Origin: Streptomyces sp. NBC_01723
GTDB taxonomy: Bacteria; Actinomycetota; Actinomycetes; Streptomycetales; Streptomycetaceae
DNA: 64,000 nucleotides
NCBI RefSeq assembly: GCF_036246005.1
Contig: NZ_CP109171.1
Location: 1,221,001 to 1,285,000, forward strand
Reading direction: 5' to 3'
The notes under the pieces: generated by a model
Database searches by the model: none
Seen by the model: the letters and a program-made list of their open reading frames with translations, nothing else
What the model was told of the DNA's origin: nothing
Shown here: positions 24,408 to 32,865 of the stretch, piece by piece
How the letters are laid out: each line of letters begins with the position of its first letter
Position numbering within the stretch: the first letter of the stretch is position 1
Program-made: the position numbers and the translations under genes

Positions 24408-25766
24408 ATGAAGACCCACCCCGCGGCCCGCATCACGGACGTCGAGGTCGTCGACGTCCGGTTCCCCACCTCGCGTGAGCTGGACGGCTCGGACGCGATG
24501 AACCCCGACCCCGACTACTCGGCCGCCTACGTCGTCCTGCGGACCGACGCGGACGACGGCCCGCGGGGGCGTCTCGAGGGGCACGCCTTCACCTTCACCA
24601 TCGGACGCGGCAACGAGGTGCAGGCGGCGGCCGTCACCGCGCTGCGCCCCCATGTCGTCGGCCGGTCCGTGGAGGAGGTGTGCGCCGATCCGGGAACGGT
24701 GAGCCGGGCCCTCAACGGTGACAGCCAACTGCGCTGGCTCGGCCCGGAGAAGGGCGTGATGCACATGGCCGTCGGCGCCGTGGTCAACGCGGTCTGGGAC
24801 CTCGCGGCCAGACGGGCCGGCAAGCCGGTGTGGCGGCTCCTCGCCGACGCGGAGCCCCAGTGGCTCGCCGACCAGGTGGACTACCGCTACATCGAGGACG
24901 CCCTCACCCGCGAGGAGGCCGTGACCCTGCTCCGGGAGGGGAAGAAGGGCGCCGCCGAACGCGAAGCCCTGCTGCTGTCACGCGGATACCCGGCGTACAC
25001 CACCTCCCCAGGCTGGCTGGGCTACTCCGACGAGAAGCTGGTGCGGCTCGCCAAGCAGGCCGTCGTCGACGGTTTCCCGCAGATCAAGCTCAAGGTCGGT
25101 GCCGACCTCGCCGACGACGTCCGCAGGCTGCGCACGGCCCGTGCGGCGGTCGGCCCGGACATCCGCATCGCCATCGACGCCAACCAGCGCTGGAACGTCG
25201 CCGAGGCCGTCGAGTGGACCAGGGCACTGGCCGACAGCGACCCGTACTGGATCGAGGAGCCCACCAGCCCCGACGACATCCTCGGTCACGCGGCCGTGCG
25301 CCGGGGCGTCGCGCCCGTCAAGGTCGCCACCGGCGAGCATGTGCAGAACCGCATCGTCTTCAAGCAGTTGCTGCAGGCCGAGGCGATCGACGTCCTCCAG
25401 ATCGACGCGGCACGGGTGGGCGGCGTCAACGAGAACCTGGCCATTCTGCTGCTCGCCGCCAAGTTCCGCGTCCCGGTCTGCCCGCACGCCGGCGGAGTCG
25501 GGCTGTGCGAACTGGTCCGCCACCTCTCGATGTTCGACTTCGTCGCCCTGTCCGGCACCACCGAGGACCGGGTCATCGAGTACGTCGACCACCTCCACGA
25601 GCACTTCGACGACCCCGTGGTCATCACCGACGGCCACTACACGGCGCCCACCGCGCCCGGCTTCTCGTCCCGGATGCACCCCGAGTCCATCGCGACCTAC
25701 CGCTATCCCGACGGCGTCTTCTGGGCCGCCGACCTCGCCGTACAGGAGAAGGGGACCCCCTCATGA
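24408..25766 (+). CDS. L-fuconate dehydratase (enolase superfamily)
   Basis: About 452 residues. It converts L-fuconate to 2-keto-3-deoxy-L-fuconate. [20 protein letters not shown] is diagnostic of fuconate dehydratases. Catalytic and metal residues visible are the KXK lysine in QIKLKVG (K229), Asp in [10 protein letters not shown] (D257), Glu in [10 protein letters not shown] (E283/E284), GEHVQNR, and His in [11 protein letters not shown] (H360). ATG 24408 follows GAGG; the GTG at 24396, overlapping the FAH relic stop, is an alternative that would be translationally coupled. It overlaps the next gene by ATGA. Confidence 0.92.
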   Translation: MKTHPAARITDVEVVDVRFPTSRELDGSDAMNPDPDYSAAYVVLRTDADDGPRGRLEGHAFTFTIGRGNEVQAAAVTALRPHVVGRSVEEVCADPGTVSRALNGDSQLRWLGPEKGVMHMAVGAVVNAVWDLAARRAGKPVWRLLADAEPQWLADQVDYRYIEDALTREEAVTLLREGKKGAAEREALLLSRGYPAYTTSPGWLGYSDEKLVRLAKQAVVDGFPQIKLKVGADLADDVRRLRTARAAVGPDIRIAIDANQRWNVAEAVEWTRALADSDPYWIEEPTSPDDILGHAAVRRGVAPVKVATGEHVQNRIVFKQLLQAEAIDVLQIDAARVGGVNENLAILLLAAKFRVPVCPHAGGVGLCELVRHLSMFDFVALSGTTEDRVIEYVDHLHEHFDDPVVITDGHYTAPTAPGFSSRMHPESIATYRYPDGVFWAADLAVQEKGTPS

Positions 25767-26518
25767 GCGAACTGTCCGGACTCAAGGCCCTGGTGACCGG
25801 CGGCGCCTCCGGCATCGGCCGGGCCACCGCCGTCCTGCTGGCCGCGCGCGGTGCCGACGTCGCCGTCCTCGACCTCGACCCGTCGGCCGTGGACGAACCC
25901 CTGCGCGGCTACGCCGCCGACGTGTCCGACGACGCCTCGGTACGGTCCGCCGTCGCCGCCGCGGCCCACGAGCTCGGCGGCCTCGACATCCTGGTCAACA
26001 ACGCCGGGATCGGCGCGACGGGCACGGTCGAGGACAACGACGACGCCCAGTGGCACCGGGTCCTGGACGTGAACGTCCTCGGCGTCGTCCGCACCACCCG
26101 GGCGGCTCTTCCCCTCCTGCGTGCCTCCGCGCACGCCGCCGTCGTCAACACCTGCTCGATCGCGGCCACGGCCGGCCTGCCGCAGCGGGCCCTGTACAGC
26201 GCCAGCAAGGGCGCGCTCCAGGCCCTCACCCTCGCCATGGCGGCGGACCACGTCCGCGAGGGCATCCGCGTGAACTGCGTGAACCCCGGCACGGCGGACA
26301 CTCCCTGGGTGGGCCGTCTCCTGGACCGGGCGCCCGACCCGGAGGCCGAGCGGGCGGCGCTCAACGCCCGCCAGCCCATGGGCCGTCTGGTCACCGCCGA
26401 AGAGGTCGCCGCGGCCATCGCCTACCTGGCGAGCCCGGCCGCCGCGAGCGTCACCGGCACGGCCCTGGCCGTGGACGGCGGCATGCAGGGCCTCCGGCTG
26501 CGCCCGGAGGGACGGTGA
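25763..26518 (+). CDS. SDR dehydrogenase, probable 2-keto-3-deoxy-L-fuconate dehydrogenase
   Basis: A 251-residue [23 protein letters not shown] is the cofactor loop (11-30) with DLDPS following (an Asp favouring NAD+), NNAGIGATG, the catalytic [20 protein letters not shown] then KGAL, and the C-terminus [13 protein letters not shown]. In the non-phosphorylative L-fucose route an SDR oxidises 2-keto-3-deoxy-L-fuconate at C4, and the tight operon supports this role. ATGA overlap with the dehydratase and GTGA overlap with the next gene show translational coupling. An L-fucose dehydrogenase role is the alternative. Confidence 0.85.
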   Translation: MSELSGLKALVTGGASGIGRATAVLLAARGADVAVLDLDPSAVDEPLRGYAADVSDDASVRSAVAAAAHELGGLDILVNNAGIGATGTVEDNDDAQWHRVLDVNVLGVVRTTRAALPLLRASAHAAVVNTCSIAATAGLPQRALYSASKGALQALTLAMAADHVREGIRVNCVNPGTADTPWVGRLLDRAPDPEAERAALNARQPMGRLVTAEEVAAAIAYLASPAAASVTGTALAVDGGMQGLRLRPEGR

Positions 26519-27519
26519 GGGCGGCGCTCCTGGGAGGCAGCGGCGTGCCGGTCACCGCCCTCGGCCTGGGTGCCGCCGCCATCGCCGGACTCTACGAGGC
26601 CGTCGGCGAGGACGAGGCGGCGGCCACCGTGGAGGCCGCCTGGGACGCGGGCATCCGCTACTTCGACACCGCCCCGCACTACGGTCTGGGCCTCTCGGAG
26701 CGCAGGCTGGGCGCAACCCTGCGGACGAGGCCCCGGGAGGAATTCGTCCTGTCCACCAAGGTGGGCCGGGTACTCGAACCGCACGACGGCGGCGGCGACG
26801 ACCGGGCCAACGGCTTCGCGGTACCGGCGTCCCACCGGCGCCGGTGGGACTTCAGCGCCGACGGCGTACGCCGCTCACTGGAGGAGAGCCTCACCCGCCT
26901 CGGGCTGGACCGCGTGGACCTGGTCCTGCTCCACGACCCCGACGAGCACGGTGAACAGGCCTTCCGGGAGGCGTACCCGGCGCTGGAGGAGCTGCGGTCG
27001 CAGGGGGTCGTCCGGGCGATCGGCGCGGGGATGAACCAGAGCCGGATGCTGACCCGGTTCCTGACGGACACGGACGTCGACGCGGTGCTCTGCGCCGGGC
27101 GCTACACCCTGCTGGAACAGGGCGCCCTGGAGACGCTGCTGCCGGCCGCGTCCGCCGCCGGCAAGAGCGTGATCGTCGGCGGTGTGTTCAACTCCGGGCT
27201 GCTGGCCGACCCCGCGCCCGGCGCCACGTATGACTACGCGGCGGCGCCCTCGGACCTCCTGGACCGGGCGGTGCGGATGCGCGCGGTGACCGAGGCGCAC
27301 GGACTGCCGCTGCGGGCCGCCGCGCTCCGCTTCCCCTTCGGGCATCCGGCGGTCGCGTCGGTCCTCGTCGGTGCGCGCTCGGCGGCCCAGGTCGTGGACG
27401 CCGTCGCACAGGTCCGCGGGCCCGCCCCCGGGGCCGTGTGGGACGGTCTGCGGGCTCAGGGCCTGCTGGCCGGCGGAGTGCCGGTGCCGGAGCCGGTGCT
27501 GGATGGGAGGCCGGGGTGA
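26515..27519 (+). CDS. Aldo/keto reductase, L-fucose (D-threo-aldose) 1-dehydrogenase
   Basis: A 334-residue aldo/keto reductase. The Asp-Tyr-Lys-His tetrad is in GIRYFDTAPHYGLGLSERRL (Asp, Tyr), FVLSTKVGRVL (Lys) and VDLVLLHDPDEHG (His). The insert DDRANGFAVP and the GAGMNQSRMLTRFL segment are typical of D-threo-aldose 1-dehydrogenases, which oxidise L-fucose at C1 to the lactone with NAD(P)+. It is the probable entry step of the pathway here. The start GTG 26515 overlaps the upstream stop (GTGA), and its stop overlaps the next start likewise. Confidence 0.9.
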   Translation: MRAALLGGSGVPVTALGLGAAAIAGLYEAVGEDEAAATVEAAWDAGIRYFDTAPHYGLGLSERRLGATLRTRPREEFVLSTKVGRVLEPHDGGGDDRANGFAVPASHRRRWDFSADGVRRSLEESLTRLGLDRVDLVLLHDPDEHGEQAFREAYPALEELRSQGVVRAIGAGMNQSRMLTRFLTDTDVDAVLCAGRYTLLEQGALETLLPAASAAGKSVIVGGVFNSGLLADPAPGATYDYAAAPSDLLDRAVRMRAVTEAHGLPLRAAALRFPFGHPAVASVLVGARSAAQVVDAVAQVRGPAPGAVWDGLRAQGLLAGGVPVPEPVLDGRPG

Positions 27520-28376
27520 CCGTCATCGACGCCCACCACCATCTGTGGGATCTCGCCGCGCGCGACCAGGAGTGGCTCGACGGCCCCGGGCTCGCCCCGT
27601 TGCGGCGCTCCTTCGTCGCCGCCGACCTGGCGGCCGCGGCCGGCGCCGCGGGGGTCACCGCCACGGTGCTGGTGGAGACGGTCAACGTCGCCGAGGAGAC
27701 ACCCGAGTTGCTCTCCCTGGCCGCGCACAGCGACCTGATCGGGGCGGTCGTGGGGTGGACCGATCTGACGGCCCCGGACGTCGCCGACGCACTCGACGCG
27801 CTGCGGTCACTGCCCGGTGGTGACTTCCTGCGCGGGATCCGCCACCAGGTCCAGGGCGAACCCGACCCCGACTGGCTGACCCGCCCGGAGGTCCTGCGCG
27901 GCCTGCGTGCCGTCGCCGGGGCCGGACTCGTCTACGACCTGGTGGTGCTGCCGCACCAGCTGCCCGCCGCGGCGCGAGCGGCGGCCTCGGTGCCCGGCCT
28001 CACCTTCGTCCTGGATCATCTCGGCAAGCCGCCGATCGCGTCCGGGGCACTGGAACCCTGGGCCGGGCGGGTACGGGAGCTGGCCTCACTGCCCAACACG
28101 GTGTGCAAACTCTCGGGCATGGTGACCGAGGCCGACTGGTCGTCATGGACGGCCGACGACCTCAGGCCGTACGCCGACACCGTGATCGACGCCTTCGGCC
28201 CCCGGCGGCTGATGTTCGGCTCCGACTGGCCGGTGAGCACGCTCGCCGGGGGCTACGGCGCGGTCGTCGACGCGGCCCGGACGCTCACCGCCGCACTGGA
28301 ACCGGCCGAGCGGTCCGAGGTGTGGTCCGGCACCGCTCGGCGCGTCTACCGCGTCCCCGGCGCACACCCGGGGTGA
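27516..28376 (+). CDS. Amidohydrolase-family L-fuconolactonase
   Basis: A 286-residue TIM-barrel amidohydrolase (amidohydrolase_2 group). VIDAHHHLWDLAARDQEW is the HXH-type motif at the N-terminus, RGIRHQVQGEPDPDWL the fuconolactonase-like central motif, FVLDHLGKPPI the metal-associated His, and LMFGSDWPVSTL the final Asp. It hydrolyses L-fucono-lactone to L-fuconate, linking the AKR and the dehydratase. GTGA overlap with the AKR; last gene of the operon, followed by a GC-rich inverted repeat (about 28380-28412) before the convergent GntR gene. Confidence 0.9.
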   Translation: MTVIDAHHHLWDLAARDQEWLDGPGLAPLRRSFVAADLAAAAGAAGVTATVLVETVNVAEETPELLSLAAHSDLIGAVVGWTDLTAPDVADALDALRSLPGGDFLRGIRHQVQGEPDPDWLTRPEVLRGLRAVAGAGLVYDLVVLPHQLPAAARAAASVPGLTFVLDHLGKPPIASGALEPWAGRVRELASLPNTVCKLSGMVTEADWSSWTADDLRPYADTVIDAFGPRRLMFGSDWPVSTLAGGYGAVVDAARTLTAALEPAERSEVWSGTARRVYRVPGAHPG

Positions 28377-28412
28377 CGGGGAGGGGCCGCACCGGCGTGC
28401 CGGTCCCTCCTC

Positions 28413-29102
28413 TCACTCCTCGTCGAACCGGCTCAGCTGGCGTTCGAGGCTGCGGTCGAGGTGCTCGGCCATCGCTTCCGCGGCGTGCTCGGCCCTGCGG
28501 CGCAGGATCGCCCGCACGATGCGTTCGTGTTCGCCCAGGGTCGGATCGTCCGCTTCCTGGATGTCCTGGACGTTGCTGAGCCGGAAGATGTGCAGGTGCG
28601 TGTGGAGCCGCTCCACCGCGTCCGCGAGCAGCGGCCGGTGGGCGGCTTCCGCGACGGTGTCGTGGAAGCGCTGGTCCAGCGCGGCGAAGTCCCGGTAGGA
28701 GGCGTACGGCCCGGTGGGCCCGGGGTGGGCCTGCATGCCCTCCAGCGTGGCCTCCAGGGCGTCGAGCTGGCTCTCCTCGGCGTTGTGCGCCGCCAGGGCC
28801 GCGGCGCGCGGCTCCAGGAGCAGCCGCATCTCGAACAGCTCCTCCACCCCCTGGCGCGTGAGCAACTCGGTCGCCCGGTACCCGGACAGCGAGCGCTTGA
28901 CCACGAGCCCGTCGGACTCCAGCCGGGCGAGCGCCTCGCGCACCGGGGTCGGTGAGACGTCCAGCTCACGGGCCAGGGCCTCGATGCCGACGCGGGCGCC
29001 CGGAGCGATCTCGTGGTCCATGACCTTGGCCTTGATGTCCTCGTAGACACTGTCGGACAGAACCTGACGGACCGGCGGGACGGACGGGTCGTGCGCCGGC
29101 AT
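28413..29102 (-). CDS. GntR/FCD-family regulator, right member of a twin pair
   Basis: A 229-residue FadR-subfamily regulator. It has an 11-residue longer N-terminus than its twin, the winged helix with TPVREALARLESDGL, and an FCD domain (DQRFHDTV, HTHLHIF, HERIV). Fifty-four consecutive residues (52-105) are identical to the left twin, while the ligand-binding half has diverged, suggesting the same DNA target but altered effector response. ATG 29102 has GGAG six bases upstream. It is convergent with the catabolic operon and divergent from the GH95 gene, so it probably controls both. Confidence 0.88.
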   Translation of the reverse strand: MPAHDPSVPPVRQVLSDSVYEDIKAKVMDHEIAPGARVGIEALARELDVSPTPVREALARLESDGLVVKRSLSGYRATELLTRQGVEELFEMRLLLEPRAAALAAHNAEESQLDALEATLEGMQAHPGPTGPYASYRDFAALDQRFHDTVAEAAHRPLLADAVERLHTHLHIFRLSNVQDIQEADDPTLGEHERIVRAILRRRAEHAAEAMAEHLDRSLERQLSRFDEE

Positions 29103-29194
29103 CCGGGTCTCCTACTGGTCGGTGCGGTGGGGGCTGGGGCCATCAGCAGTTTAACGATGTGAGGGCGTCCGCCCTCCCTCCATCCCCAGCCGTC

Positions 29195-29206
29195 GATCAA
29201 ATAGGA
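29195..29206. promoter_or_regulatory. Candidate GntR operator upstream of right GntR gene
   Basis: GATCAAATAGGA, reverse complement TCCTATTTGATC, fits TYCTATWTGATY as at 23711. It is 93 bp upstream of the right GntR start and within the 288-bp divergent region before the GH95 gene. Confidence 0.45.
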
Positions 29207-29282
29207 AACGGCCTCAGATCCCAACTCGGGGACAGAGAAGACACCAGGCAAGCACAGCGGATCAGGATAGCCATCTTGATTT

Positions 29283-29314
29283 TTCCTATAGGAATCGCGT
29301 CGGAGGTGTTGACA
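29283..29314 (+). promoter_or_regulatory. Perfect palindrome and TTGACA upstream of GH95
   Basis: TTCCTATAGGAA (29283-29294) is a perfect 12-bp palindrome sharing the TCCTAT half-site of the GntR motif; a consensus -35 TTGACA sits at 29309-29314. No convincing -10 was found at the right distance (TGCACT is the best). The arrangement suggests regulated transcription of the fucosidase gene from just upstream of its AAGGAG ribosome binding site. Confidence 0.45.
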
Positions 29315-29390
29315 GCACCCCATCCGTCCGGCTGCACTGCCGCCTGTCGCGGAGTCCCCCGTCCTCCCCCTCGCAAGGAGCCGCATCCCC

Positions 29391-31715
29391 ATGTCCGATC
29401 GCTCCCGCACCCCCTCCCCCGCCGCCGACGACAGCCCTTCCGGCGCGGCTTCGCTGGTGCCGGAGAGCGAGGCGGTCACCCTCTGGTACACGAAGCCGGG
29501 CGCCGAGGAGAAGGTGATCGAGGAGGGCCTGCCCATCGGCAACGGCAGGCTCGGCGCCCTGGTCACCGGCCACCCGTCCCGGGACGTCCTGGTCCTCGCC
29601 GACGCCACCCTGTGGACGGGACACGCCAACGCCGCGCTGCAGTCCGACGGCCAGTTCCCCTACGGCACCGAGGACTTCGGCACCTTCGGCATGCTGGCCA
29701 AGGCGTACGTCGACATCCCCGCCCACACCACCGCCGCCGTCGGCGACTACCGCCGCACGCTCGACATGAGCAACGGACTGGTGACCGCCACCTACGAGTC
29801 CGGCGGCGTAACCTACCGCCGCGAGGTGTTCTCCAGCCACCCGGACGACGTCGTCGTGGTGCGCCTGTCCCAGAGCGGCGGCGGCTCCTACACCGGCTCC
29901 CTGACGCTGGCCGGGACACGCGACGAGGAGGTGACCGCCGACGCGGGCGCCGCCGAGGCGTCCTTCGCCGCGACGTTCACCAACTCGCTGAGGTACGCGA
30001 CCGTCGTGAAGGCGGCGAGCGAGGGCGGCACCGTCTCCGCGACCGGCACGAAGGTGACCTTCAGCGACTGCGCCGAGGTCGTGCTGGTCGTCTCGGGCGG
30101 CACCAACTACAAGGCGGACGCGTCCGTCGAGTACAAGGACGCTGACCTCGTTCCGCTCACCGTCGCCCGCGACAAGGCCGCCCGGGCCGCGGGGGCCGGC
30201 GGATCGGCGCTGCTCGCGGGCCACGTCGCCGACTTCCAGCGGCTGCAGAAGCGGACGACGGTGAACCTGGGCAGCTCCAGCGCCGCCCAGCGTGCCATGG
30301 AGACCCCCGCCCGGCTCGCCGCCCGCGCCGCGGCGGGCGCCGCCCCCGACCCCGAGCTGGAGGCCTCCTACCTGGAGTTCGGCCGCTACCTGACCATCTG
30401 CGGCTCCCGGGACGGCCTGCCCACCGGCCTCCAGGGCCTGTGGCTCGACAGCAACACCCCGGCGTGGATGAGCGACTACCACACCGACATCAACGTCCAG
30501 ATGAACTACTGGCTGCCCGACCGGGCCGGGCTGCCCGAGTGCTTCGACGCCTTCACGGACTACTGCGTGGCACAGTTGCCGGGCTGGCGGGCCACCACGG
30601 AGGCCCTCTTCCAGGACCCCCGCAACGGCTTCCGGAACACCTCCGGCAAGGTCGCCGGCTGGACGCTCGCCATCTCCACCAACGTCTGGGGCGGCAACGG
30701 CTGGTGGTGGCACCCGGCCGGCAACGCGTGGGTGTGCAACTCGCTCTACGAGCACTACGAGTACACCCAGGACCCCGCGGACCTGGCGAAGATCTACCCG
30801 CTGCTGAAGGGCGCCTGCGAGTTCTGGGAAGCGCGACTGATCACGACGACGGTGGCGGGGCGAGAGGTCCTCGTCGACGACCACGACTGGTCACCGGAGC
30901 ACGGCCCGCGGAACGCCCGCGGCATCACCTACGCGCAGGAACTGGTCTGGCAGCTGTTCGAGAACTACCGGGAGGCCGCCGCCGAGCTGGGCAGGGACGC
31001 GGCGTACGCCGCCACGGTCGACGGTCTCCGGAAGAAGCTCCACCTGCCCGGGGTCGGTGCCGGCAGCGGCCGGCTGGAGGAGTGGATGAGCGAGGACGAC
31101 CTCGGCGAGACCACGCACCGCCACCTGTCCGCACACATGGGCCTCTTCCCCGGCGACCGCGTCAACCTCCAGGACTCCCCCGCCTCGCTCGTCGGCGGTG
31201 CCACCAGGCTGCTGGAGGCGCGCGGCATGGACAGCTTCGGCTGGGCCACCGCATGGCGGTCCATGTGCTGGGCACGGCTGAAGCACGCCGACAAGGCGTA
31301 CCAGTGCGTGCTCACCGTCATGAAGCCGTCCGTGGACTTCGGCAACGGCACGGCGGGCAACTTCTTCGACATGTACTCGTTCGGAGGCAGCTCCGTTCTC
31401 CAGATCGACGCGAACTTCGGCACACCGGTGGCGATGATCGAGATGCTGGTCCAGTCCCGCCCGGGCCGCGTCGAGCTGCTCCCCGCCCTCCCGGACGCTT
31501 GGGCCGCCACCGGATCGGTCACCGGGATCGGCGTACGCGGCGGCTTCACGGTCGACGTGGCCTGGAAGGCGGGGCAGGTCACCACCGCGACCCTGCACGG
31601 TGCCCCGGGCCGCACCACCACCGTCGTCCTCGGTGACCGAAGCCGCCGGGTCACCATCCCCTCGTCCGGTTCCGTGACCGTGTCGCCACCGGCGCACACC
31701 GCCGACCAGCGGTGA
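29391..31715 (+). CDS. GH95-family alpha-L-fucosidase
   Basis: A 774-residue glycoside hydrolase family 95 enzyme releasing terminal alpha-linked L-fucose by inversion. The N-terminal beta-sandwich includes EGLPIGNGRLGALVTG and ADATLWTGH; the (alpha/alpha)6 barrel carries the general acid Glu in DWSPEHGPRN (E503), DINVQMNYW (D366, N368) and the base-activating Asp in LQIDANFG (D673). The first position of the usual Asn-X-Asn pair is Asp here. Unlike many actinomycete relatives it has no signal peptide: the N-terminus MSDRSRTPSPAADDSPSG is hydrophilic. AAGGAG precedes the ATG. It would supply fucose to the operon upstream. Confidence 0.9.
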   Translation: MSDRSRTPSPAADDSPSGAASLVPESEAVTLWYTKPGAEEKVIEEGLPIGNGRLGALVTGHPSRDVLVLADATLWTGHANAALQSDGQFPYGTEDFGTFGMLAKAYVDIPAHTTAAVGDYRRTLDMSNGLVTATYESGGVTYRREVFSSHPDDVVVVRLSQSGGGSYTGSLTLAGTRDEEVTADAGAAEASFAATFTNSLRYATVVKAASEGGTVSATGTKVTFSDCAEVVLVVSGGTNYKADASVEYKDADLVPLTVARDKAARAAGAGGSALLAGHVADFQRLQKRTTVNLGSSSAAQRAMETPARLAARAAAGAAPDPELEASYLEFGRYLTICGSRDGLPTGLQGLWLDSNTPAWMSDYHTDINVQMNYWLPDRAGLPECFDAFTDYCVAQLPGWRATTEALFQDPRNGFRNTSGKVAGWTLAISTNVWGGNGWWWHPAGNAWVCNSLYEHYEYTQDPADLAKIYPLLKGACEFWEARLITTTVAGREVLVDDHDWSPEHGPRNARGITYAQELVWQLFENYREAAAELGRDAAYAATVDGLRKKLHLPGVGAGSGRLEEWMSEDDLGETTHRHLSAHMGLFPGDRVNLQDSPASLVGGATRLLEARGMDSFGWATAWRSMCWARLKHADKAYQCVLTVMKPSVDFGNGTAGNFFDMYSFGGSSVLQIDANFGTPVAMIEMLVQSRPGRVELLPALPDAWAATGSVTGIGVRGGFTVDVAWKAGQVTTATLHGAPGRTTTVVLGDRSRRVTIPSSGSVTVSPPAHTADQR

Positions 31716-31882
31716 ATCCCCCGGCGGCGTTCTGAGCCACCCGTCGACAGCGAATCGACAGCCGTGTTTTACGCCCGCCCGACCGCCGAACCGACAGCAT
31801 CACCGCACGGTCTGAACAGCACGTGCCACGGGGCCGTACCTCTCGGCAGATCATCACGCATCCCCCCGAAGGGAACCCCAGC

Positions 31883-32365
31883 ATGACCAGCGCATCGTTT
31901 CATCCCGCCGCCGGACCGGCCCGTCGTACCGTCGTGGCGGCGGCCGGAGCGGCGGGGCTCACCGCCGTGCTGGCGGCGTGCGGAGGCTCGGACGAGGACG
32001 CGTCGAGCGACACCGGCAGCGCTTCCTCGGGCTCCCCGTCCGCGGAGGCGGGCGGCGGCGAGGACGCGGGAGCGGGGGCCGCGCTCGCGGCGACCGCCGA
32101 CATCCCCGAGGGCGGCGGGATGGTCTTCGCCGACCAGAAGGTCGTGGTCACCCAGCCTTCCAAGGGCGAGTTCAAGGCGTTCTCCGCCACCTGCACCCAC
32201 CAGGGCTGCGCCGTGAAGAGCGTGTCCGACGGGGTCATCAACTGCCCCTGTCACAACAGCAACTTCTCCATCACCGACGGCAGCGTGCAGAGCGGTCCGG
32301 CGCCCAAGCCGCTGCCCGCCGTGCAGATCACGGTCAGCGGGGACTCGATCCAGCTGGCCGGATGA
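31883..32365 (+). CDS. Tat-exported Rieske (2Fe-2S) lipoprotein
   Basis: A 160-residue protein. The N-terminus has RRTVVAAAGAAGLTAVLAAC: a twin-arginine start, hydrophobic core and LAAC lipobox, so a folded protein is exported and lipid-anchored. After a Ser/Gly-rich linker, the Rieske ligands are CTHQGC and CPCHNSNFS (two Cys, two His) coordinating a 2Fe-2S cluster; the cysteine after CTHQG and the one before CHN could form the stabilising disulfide. An electron-transfer role is likely; its partner is unknown. It overlaps the next gene by ATGA. Confidence 0.9.
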   Translation: MTSASFHPAAGPARRTVVAAAGAAGLTAVLAACGGSDEDASSDTGSASSGSPSAEAGGGEDAGAGAALAATADIPEGGGMVFADQKVVVTQPSKGEFKAFSATCTHQGCAVKSVSDGVINCPCHNSNFSITDGSVQSGPAPKPLPAVQITVSGDSIQLAG

Positions 32366-32829
32366 CCGCGGCCCAGCGCCGGGGCCGGAAGATCATGATG
32401 ACCCCCGGCGAGCTGGAGGCGTTCCTCACCACCCAGCGCACCTGCCGGGTCGCCACGGTCTCGGCCGACGGCGCCCCGCACGTGAGCACGCTGTGGTTCG
32501 CCTGGGACGGTGCCTCGATGTGGCTGTACTCGGTCGTGCGCAGCAGGCGCTGGACCGATCTGCGGCGCGACCCGCGGGTGGCGATCGTGGTGGACACCGG
32601 TGAGGAGTACGACGAGTTGCGGGGCGCGGAGCTGTCCGGCCGGGTGGAGTTCGTGGGGGAGGCACCGCGCACCGGTGAGCTGTGTGCCGAACTCGACTTC
32701 CCGGAGACGCTGTTCGCCCGCAAGAACTTCGGTCTGGAGGAGATGCCCCACGACGGCCGGCACGCCTGGCTGCGGCTGACGCCGGAGAAGGTCGTCAGCT
32801 GGGACTTCCGCAAGCTGGCGTCGCCGTAG
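32362..32829 (+). CDS. Pyridoxamine 5'-phosphate oxidase-like flavoprotein
   Basis: A 155-residue split beta-barrel protein of the PNPOx-like superfamily. LEAFLTTQRTCRVATVSADG and PHVSTLWFAWDGASMWLYS are the barrel strands, and RRDPRVAIVVDTG is the cofactor-contact motif. Actinomycete members commonly bind FMN or F420. Its ATG overlaps the stop of the Rieske gene (ATGA), so the two are co-translated and may form a redox pair. True pyridoxamine oxidase activity is unlikely given its length and missing C-terminal motif. Confidence 0.85.
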   Translation: MTAAQRRGRKIMMTPGELEAFLTTQRTCRVATVSADGAPHVSTLWFAWDGASMWLYSVVRSRRWTDLRRDPRVAIVVDTGEEYDELRGAELSGRVEFVGEAPRTGELCAELDFPETLFARKNFGLEEMPHDGRHAWLRLTPEKVVSWDFRKLASP

Positions 32830-32865
32830 CGGACTCCGTCGGCTCTGGCCTTCACCGTGGCGGAC

